10,037 nucleotides of DNA from an uncultured Clostridia bacterium (GTDB lineage Bacteria; Bacillota; Clostridia; Christensenellales; CAG-917): assembly GCA_934277615.1 (NCBI GenBank), contig CAKQUV010000015.1, forward strand, positions 1-10,037. The letters are read 5' to 3'. Below the pieces are notes generated by a model. That model searched no databases, was not told the origin of the DNA, and saw only the letters and a program-made list of their open reading frames with translations. The translations under genes were made by a program, and so were the position numbers. Below, one piece after another: positions 5,575-10,037 of the stretch. Every line of letters begins with the position of its first letter. Within the stretch, counting starts at the first letter, position 1.

Positions 5575-6429
5575 ATGAAAAACAAATTCAAATATATATG
5601 TATACCGATTATAGTTTTGCTTGCATTGAGTTTTATTATCGGATTGGTTATTAACAGCCTTTTTTTAAATCCGCTCGGAATAGTCGGAAGTATTATATTG
5701 CTTGGAGCAATCGTTTTTACGGTCTTTGCAATACTCAAAAACCCGCTATTAACGATTGGTATGCTTGTAATCAGTTTCGTTGCAAAATTTATGATTGGAG
5801 TTTCGGGCGGTATATACTACAATATTTATTATGCCAACGGCTTTACTATTACAAACAACGTCATTACATCTTTGTTACTCCCCATTGCAAACGTGCTCGG
5901 AGCAATATATCTCGTTTGGGGTATATGCAATATCATTATGAACGGAAAGCAAACCAAACAAGCGACTTCGGCGACTCAAACCGCTACGCAACCGAATGCA
6001 CAACTTTCTCTCGACGCTATCAACGCAATGTCGCAAGAATTGCAACAATACAAATACTTGCTTGACAACGGAATACTTTCCGCCGATGAGTTTGCAGTCG
6101 AAAAAGCCAAAGTTATGAAAAAATACGGATTTGCACCGACTGTAAAACAATCGCAATCACAGCCCGATACACAATATAGTCAGTTTTCTCGACTTTTACA
6201 AGCGGACGGAACGTACAAATTCAGCGATATAGTTTTGACTCTTGCAAAGGCTAAATACGACTTCAAAAATGCCGATTCGGGCATTTCTCTGCTATCGGGA
6301 ACTTACATATTGGATTCCACGAAGAAAGTCGTTACACTCTTTAAGACCGACAAGTCGTTGATGCAACTCTCTATCGACGAAAGCGGTAATCTCGTAACAG
6401 CCAACGGAAACGTTTATGAAAAACAATAA
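5575..6429 (+). CDS. Four-helix membrane protein with internal SHOCT domain and beta-rich C-terminal domain
   Basis: A 284-aa protein with helices at about 7-29, 33-54, 57-80 and 97-122 and a Thr/Gln/Ala-rich linker (125-150). Next is a SHOCT domain at about 153-182 (YKYLLDNGILSADEF). Unlike its two neighbours it continues past SHOCT with about 85 residues (200-284). These alternate short hydrophobic and charged stretches, with Gly turns near GTYKF, SGTYILD and ESGNLVTANG, and look like a small beta-sheet domain. That domain is not identified. AAGAGG (5563-5568) lies 6 nt before the ATG. It is the last gene of the repressor-controlled operon, 17 nt after the previous gene, and is followed by a strong terminator. 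Confidence 0.88.
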   Translation: MKNKFKYICIPIIVLLALSFIIGLVINSLFLNPLGIVGSIILLGAIVFTVFAILKNPLLTIGMLVISFVAKFMIGVSGGIYYNIYYANGFTITNNVITSLLLPIANVLGAIYLVWGICNIIMNGKQTKQATSATQTATQPNAQLSLDAINAMSQELQQYKYLLDNGILSADEFAVEKAKVMKKYGFAPTVKQSQSQPDTQYSQFSRLLQADGTYKFSDIVLTLAKAKYDFKNADSGISLLSGTYILDSTKKVVTLFKTDKSLMQLSIDESGNLVTANGNVYEKQ

Positions 6430-6446
6430 AGCTAAATTGCACACCG

Positions 6447-6479
6447 CAAGCGTCACTCTTTGAGTGGCGCTTGTTTTTT
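6447..6479 (+). terminator. Terminator of the TM2/SHOCT operon
   Basis: A 12-bp stem CAAGCGTCACTC/GAGTGGCGCTTG with one wobble pair and a TTT loop is followed by six T. It ends the operon before the next promoter. Confidence 0.93.
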
Positions 6480-6490
6480 GCCGTTTTGCA

Positions 6491-6518
6491 TTTACAAGAG
6501 TGAGTTTTGTGGTATAAT
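6491..6518 (+). promoter_or_regulatory. Promoter for the M29 aminopeptidase
   Basis: TTTACA (6491-6496), a 16-bp spacer and TATAAT (6513-6518) preceded by TGTGG form an extended -10 promoter. The 11-base string TGTGGTATAAT is identical to that in the ApeA promoter. Confidence 0.8.
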
Positions 6519-6549
6519 TATTGCAATAAATATCTTATAGGTGGTTTTT

Positions 6550-7668
6550 ATGATCGTAGATAAAAGACAAGAGGTGCTTGCACACAATTTGGTCAACTAC
6601 TCTATCCACGTCGGCAAGGGCGACAAGGTTTGGATTGACGCTATCGGTTGCGGAGAACAACTGCCTGCGTGCATTATTCGCGAAGTGTATAAGAACGGCG
6701 GAATTCCCTTCCTCAACATAATCGACAAGCGTTTGCAACGCGAATTGCTTATGGGCGCGACTCCCGAAATGTTGGATATGTGGGCAAAGCGCGACGCGGA
6801 TTTTATGGATAAAATGGATTGCTATATCGGCATCCGCGGCGGCAACAACAGCTATGAAACAAGCGACGTACCGGAGAGCATTATGCAAGAGTACGACAAG
6901 CGTTACGGTATCCCCGTGCATAGCGACAGACGCGTGGCGCATACTCGTTGGGTTATTTTGAGATACCCCACCGAAGGCATGAGTCAACTTGCAGGAATGA
7001 GCACCGAGGCATTTGAGGACTACTTCTTCAACGTGTGCTGTCTTGACTATCAAAAGATGAGCGATGCGATGGAACCGCTGGTTAATCTTATGAATAAGAC
7101 GGATAAAGTGCATATTCTGGCAAAAGGCACCGATTTGACGTTCTCTATCAAGGGCATCCCTGCAATCAAATGCGACGGCGCTTGCAACATTCCCGACGGC
7201 GAAGTTTACACCGCTCCCGTCAAGGACAGCGTGAATGGTTATATCAGTTACAATACCCCGTCAATCGAAAACGGCTTCCGCTTTGAGAACGTTCGCCTCG
7301 AATTCAAAGACGGCAAAATCATCAAGGCGACAGCCAACAATACCGAGAAAGCCAACGCTATTTTCGACACTGACGAGGGAGCGAGATACGTGGGTGAATT
7401 TGCAATCGGCGTCAATCCGTACGTAACGCAAGCAATCGGCGATATCCTCTTTGACGAGAAGATAAGCGGCTCTTTCCACTTCACTCCCGGATGCTGCTAT
7501 GACGACGCGCCAAACGGCAATAAGAGCGCGGTGCACTGGGATTTGGTATTGTGCCAGAATCCTGAATTCGGCGGTGGTGAAATCTGGTTTGACGACGTTC
7601 TAATCCGCAAAGACGGCCGCTTCGTCCTCCCCGAACTCTTCGGCTTGAACCCCGAAAATTTGAAATAA
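6550..7668 (+). CDS. M29 family metallo-aminopeptidase (aminopeptidase T/S type)
   Basis: A 372-aa cytosolic metallo-aminopeptidase. Recognisable M29 features are RWVILRYPT (133-141), QLAGMS (146-151), NIPDGEVYTAPV (213-224), ARYVGEFAIGVNP (278-290), GSFHFT (307-312) and SAVHWDLV (326-333). The likely metal ligands E218, E283, H310, H329 and D331 are present. The family removes N-terminal residues from peptides with fairly broad specificity using two metal ions. ATG 6550 is chosen because AGGTGG (6539-6544) sits 5 nt upstream; the in-frame GTG at 6541 lies inside that site. It is monocistronic, with its own promoter and terminator. It is slightly shorter than the best-known members, but the visible motifs are intact. 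Confidence 0.94.
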   Translation: MIVDKRQEVLAHNLVNYSIHVGKGDKVWIDAIGCGEQLPACIIREVYKNGGIPFLNIIDKRLQRELLMGATPEMLDMWAKRDADFMDKMDCYIGIRGGNNSYETSDVPESIMQEYDKRYGIPVHSDRRVAHTRWVILRYPTEGMSQLAGMSTEAFEDYFFNVCCLDYQKMSDAMEPLVNLMNKTDKVHILAKGTDLTFSIKGIPAIKCDGACNIPDGEVYTAPVKDSVNGYISYNTPSIENGFRFENVRLEFKDGKIIKATANNTEKANAIFDTDEGARYVGEFAIGVNPYVTQAIGDILFDEKISGSFHFTPGCCYDDAPNGNKSAVHWDLVLCQNPEFGGGEIWFDDVLIRKDGRFVLPELFGLNPENLK

Positions 7669-7690
7669 TCAAATCGTATCCTTATAAACG

Positions 7691-7721
7691 AAAAGCCACA
7701 CGAACAATCGTGTGGCTTTTT
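7691..7721 (+). terminator. Terminator of the M29 aminopeptidase gene
   Basis: A perfect 13-bp stem AAAAGCCACACGA/TCGTGTGGCTTTT with an ACAA loop and a T-run lies 22 nt after the stop. On minus the T-run is shorter, so it may act weakly in both directions. Confidence 0.92.
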
Positions 7722-7790
7722 ATAATGTTTTTTCGTCATACCATAATAATCCCATAATTATACCATTTATCTGTAAAACTCTACTATATG

Positions 7791-7819
7791 AAAAATCCAC
7801 CGATTGCTCGGTGGATTTT
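7791..7819 (-). terminator. Terminator of the ribosomal protein/rpoA operon
   Basis: A perfect 12-bp stem AAAATCCACCGA/TCGGTGGATTTT with a 4-nt loop, ending in TTTTT on minus, lies 16 nt after the rplQ stop. The stretch 7722-7790 between this and the M29 terminator is AT-rich, with no gene or clear signal. Confidence 0.92.
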
Positions 7820-7835
7820 GTGTTGTGTTTATCGA

Positions 7836-8339
7836 TTAGATGAGTTGCAAAATGCAAGTTTCTGCTGCATCACCGCGACGGTTGCCCGTTTTGAGGATGC
7901 GAGTGTAACCGCCGCCTTGTCCGAGTTCGTTCTTACGAGCGTCGTACTTGGGTGCATACTCTTTGAAAATCTTTTCGATGAGCGGGTGTTTTGTGTCTTT
8001 GATGCGTGCTTTGTATGCGCTCTTGGACTCTTTCTCGCCCTTGATTTCTTTGAGGTCAACAAGCTCTGCCATAAGTCTTCTGCGTGCTGCGAGTTTCTTG
8101 GGGCCGTCGTTGGTGAAAACGACTTCGTTCTTTGCGCCCTTTGCGTTCGTAACGGTCTTGGTGACTTTGACATCGTCTTGATAGGCTCTCATTGCGATAG
8201 TGATGTATTTCTCTGCAAGACTTCTGACTGCTTTTGCGCGATCGACTGTCGTTTCGATTTGACCGTACCACAAGAGTTCAGAAACTTGGTTTTTGAGCAT
8301 AGCCATTCTTTGGTCTGTGCGTTTTCCTAATTTAGACAT
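7836..8339 (-). CDS. rplQ: 50S ribosomal protein L17, enlarged form
   Basis: Large-subunit protein near the exit tunnel. The conserved ends are clear: KLGKRTDQRMAML (3-15), IETTVDRAKAVRSLAEKYITIA (28-49) and GGGYTRILKTGNRRGDAAE (142-160). It has 167 residues, whereas common bacterial L17 is about 120-130. The extra length lies in the middle, at about 53-80 (a Lys/Val/Thr/Asn-rich stretch replacing the short RGD-type turn), about 97-118 (Lys-rich) and a small one near 136-142. The frame is intact and the flanking core is conserved, so these are insertions rather than an error. GGAGGAAC precedes the ATG. Last gene of the operon. Confidence 0.97.
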   Translation of the reverse strand: MSKLGKRTDQRMAMLKNQVSELLWYGQIETTVDRAKAVRSLAEKYITIAMRAYQDDVKVTKTVTNAKGAKNEVVFTNDGPKKLAARRRLMAELVDLKEIKGEKESKSAYKARIKDTKHPLIEKIFKEYAPKYDARKNELGQGGGYTRILKTGNRRGDAAETCILQLI

Positions 8340-8357
8340 TTAGTTCCTCCTGTACCC

Positions 8358-9314
8358 TTAGTCCTCAACGACTTTCAAACCAAGTCCGAGGTCTTCGAGT
8401 TTCTTGACAACTTCTTCGAGTGATTTTCTGCCGAGGTTTCTCACTTTGAGCATATCGTCTTCCGTACGCTTTGTGAGATCTTCGACTGTGTGGATGTTTG
8501 CACGCTTCAAGCAGTTGTATGAGCGCACCGAGAGGTCGAGATCTTCAACCGACATATCCAAAACCTTGGTTTTGGTGTCTTGTGTGTCAGGTTTGAGGAT
8601 TTCAACGCCCTTCATACTTTCAACGAGGTCAACAAAGAGTTTGAGGTGATCGTTCATAATCTTTGCTGCGAGCGACGTGATTTCTTCTGCGGATGTCGTG
8701 CCGTCGGTTGTCACTTCGAGAGTGAGCTTGTCAAAGTCGATGCTTTGCTCGACACGAGTGCTTTCTACCGCATAGTTGACTTTTACAACCGGCGTGTAAA
8801 TGGAATCGATTGGAATATAACCGATGAGTTCGTGACTGTCCTTGTTTTGAGATGCAGGAACGTAACCTCTTCCGCAATCCACGAAAATGGACATATCAAT
8901 CTCAGCACCCTCGTCCAAAGTGCAGATGACTTGGTCGGGATTCATGACTTCGATGCCTGTTGCGCATTGAATGTCACCGGCAGTAACGGTGCCGACTGTG
9001 TTTGCATAGAGCTTGCACTCTTGCTTGCCGGCGGTCTCGAGACTGCTTACCGCTTTGAAACGAACAGTTTTGAGGTTGAGGATAATTTCCGTAACTTCCT
9101 CTTTTACGCCCTTGATTGTGGAAAACTCATGCTCCACACCCGCAATCTTGATACCGACAGCTGCGGCACCCGGAAGTGCGGAAAGAAGGATACGACGCAA
9201 GCAGTTGCCAATCGTCGTGCCAAAGCCGCGCTCGAGCGGTTCGACTACGAACTTGCAGTAATTGCCGCTTCCGTTCGGTGTAGGCGTAATTTTGGGACTT
9301 CTCATTTCCATCAT
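8358..9314 (-). CDS. rpoA: DNA-directed RNA polymerase subunit alpha
   Basis: A 318-aa alpha subunit. The N-terminal domain (about 15-230) carries the dimerisation and assembly motif GNCLRRILLSALPGAA (36-51), and the C-terminal domain (about 250-318) contains the DNA and activator contact region SVRSYNCLKRANIHTVEDL (262-280) and NLGRKSLEE. R264 corresponds to the UP-element-contacting arginine of E. coli alpha (R265). ATG 9314 is chosen because GGAGGA (9327-9322) lies 7 nt upstream; the in-frame TTG at 9329 overlaps that site. It lies 20 nt after rpsD and 18 nt before rplQ, in one operon. Confidence 0.98.
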   Translation of the reverse strand: MMEMRSPKITPTPNGSGNYCKFVVEPLERGFGTTIGNCLRRILLSALPGAAAVGIKIAGVEHEFSTIKGVKEEVTEIILNLKTVRFKAVSSLETAGKQECKLYANTVGTVTAGDIQCATGIEVMNPDQVICTLDEGAEIDMSIFVDCGRGYVPASQNKDSHELIGYIPIDSIYTPVVKVNYAVESTRVEQSIDFDKLTLEVTTDGTTSAEEITSLAAKIMNDHLKLFVDLVESMKGVEILKPDTQDTKTKVLDMSVEDLDLSVRSYNCLKRANIHTVEDLTKRTEDDMLKVRNLGRKSLEEVVKKLEDLGLGLKVVED

Positions 9315-9334
9315 AACTGTGTCCTCCAATCAGA

Positions 9335-9958
9335 TTATTTTGAGTACAACTCGACGATAAGGTGTTCTTGAATATCGAGGTCGATGTCTTCTCTTTGAGG
9401 AAGTGCAACAACCTTGCCCGTCAACGTTGCGTTGTCGAATTCAAGCCATTTTACGAGGCTGAGATTCTTTGTTTCTTTGACAGCGTCCCACATAGAGGAG
9501 TCTCTCTTGTTCTCTTTGACTGCGATGACGTCGCCGACTTTGATGAGGTAGGACGGAATGTCAACCGTTTTGCCGTTGACCGTGATGTGTCCGTGGTTGA
9601 CGATTTGACGTGCCATTGCTCTTGAAGAGCCGAGACCAAGACGATAAACTGCGTTGTCAAGACGTCTTTCGATAAGGGTGAGCATGTTGTCACCGGTTAC
9701 GCCGCGCATTTCGGACGCTCTGTCATAGTACATCTTGAATTGTTTTTCCGTTACGCCATAGTAGCGTTTGGTTTTTTGTTTCTCGCGAAGTTGGATGCTG
9801 TAACCGCTTGCTTTCTTTCTTCCTTTGCCGTGGTCACCCGGAGGTGCGTACTTGGTAAGGATGGGGCATTTGGTGGAACTGCACTTTTCGCCTTTCAAAT
9901 AAAGTTTGCAACCTTCGCGTCTGCAAAGACGGCAATCTGCTCCTGTATATTTAGCCAT
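9335..9958 (-). CDS. rpsD: 30S ribosomal protein S4 (zinc-binding form)
   Basis: A 207-aa primary 16S rRNA-binding assembly protein. The N-terminus has C9, C12, C26 and C31 in the spacing of the zinc-ribbon (C+) form of S4, plus an extra C17. The RNA-binding S4 domain spans about 98-160 (ERRLDNAVYRLGLGSSRAMARQ and NHGHITVNGK). GGAGGA lies upstream of ATG 9958. It sits between rpsK and rpoA in the usual bacterial order. Confidence 0.98.
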   Translation of the reverse strand: MAKYTGADCRLCRREGCKLYLKGEKCSSTKCPILTKYAPPGDHGKGRKKASGYSIQLREKQKTKRYYGVTEKQFKMYYDRASEMRGVTGDNMLTLIERRLDNAVYRLGLGSSRAMARQIVNHGHITVNGKTVDIPSYLIKVGDVIAVKENKRDSSMWDAVKETKNLSLVKWLEFDNATLTGKVVALPQREDIDLDIQEHLIVELYSK

Positions 9959-9974
9959 AACTTAAATCCTCCTC

Positions 9975-10037
9975 TTACAGTCTTCTCGCCTTCGGCGGAC
10001 GGCATCCGTTGTGAGGAATCGGAGATACGTCTTGAAT
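9975..10037 (-). CDS. rpsK: 30S ribosomal protein S11, C-terminal end (partial)
   Basis: The last 20 residues of S11 are visible, reading IQDVSPIPHNGCRPPKARRL then TAA. This is the highly conserved S11 tail (PIPHNGCRPPK). The gene continues beyond the window. Its stop is 16 nt before rpsD, and the gap holds the rpsD ribosome binding site. Confidence 0.96.
   Translation of the reverse strand: MQDVSPIPHNGCRPPKARRL

Noticed and set aside
7722..7790. Possible small RNA or promoter between the two terminators
   Set aside because: It is AT-rich with scattered TATAAT-like words but no paired -35/-10 and no stable structure.
8580..9371. Plus-strand open frame of 263 codons
   Set aside because: It is antisense to rpoA; the open frame is a result of codon bias in the real gene.

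Overview
The window looks like chromosomal DNA of a Bacillota (Firmicutes) bacterium, most likely a clostridial lineage; this placement is an inference. It rests on strong AGGAGG-type ribosome binding sites, sigma-A-type promoters with extended -10 boxes, the rpsK-rpsD-rpoA-rplQ gene order, a zinc-ribbon (four-cysteine) S4, and intrinsic terminators after nearly every transcription unit. Coding is dense, and almost every gap is filled by recognisable promoters or terminators.

Left end (1-454): a tRNA-Ser(CGA) gene lies on the minus strand at the window edge. Upstream of it, on its own transcript, is an exact 77-bp tandem repeat array in which every unit carries a copy of the first 21 nt of the tRNA plus the base before it. 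A good minus-strand promoter lies beyond the array, so the array should be transcribed as a leader. A divergent plus-strand promoter serves the next gene, an unrecognised four-helix membrane protein (455-1183).

Aminopeptidases (1304-4017 and 6550-7668): two M18 metallo-aminopeptidases of different subtypes (ApeB-like on plus, ApeA-like on minus) face each other tail to tail and share a bidirectional terminator. A third aminopeptidase, of family M29, lies 2.5 kb away. All three look cytosolic with intact metal ligands, and probably work at the end of peptide breakdown.

Regulated membrane operon (4117-6429): between the aminopeptidases is a small cassette. A 67-aa XRE-family repressor is divergent from three consecutive genes, each of which joins a different membrane module to a SHOCT domain (TM2-SHOCT; 4TM-SHOCT; 4TM-SHOCT plus a beta-rich tail). 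The intergenic region holds two copies of a 17-bp GTACAA-N5-TTGTAC operator, placed over two overlapping, face-to-face promoters. This is the best candidate in the window for a little-described system: a repressor-controlled set of membrane proteins sharing one short domain.

Right end (7836-10037): the end of the large ribosomal protein operon on minus, reading rpsK (partial), rpsD, rpoA, rplQ, then a terminator. L17 is unusually long because of internal insertions.
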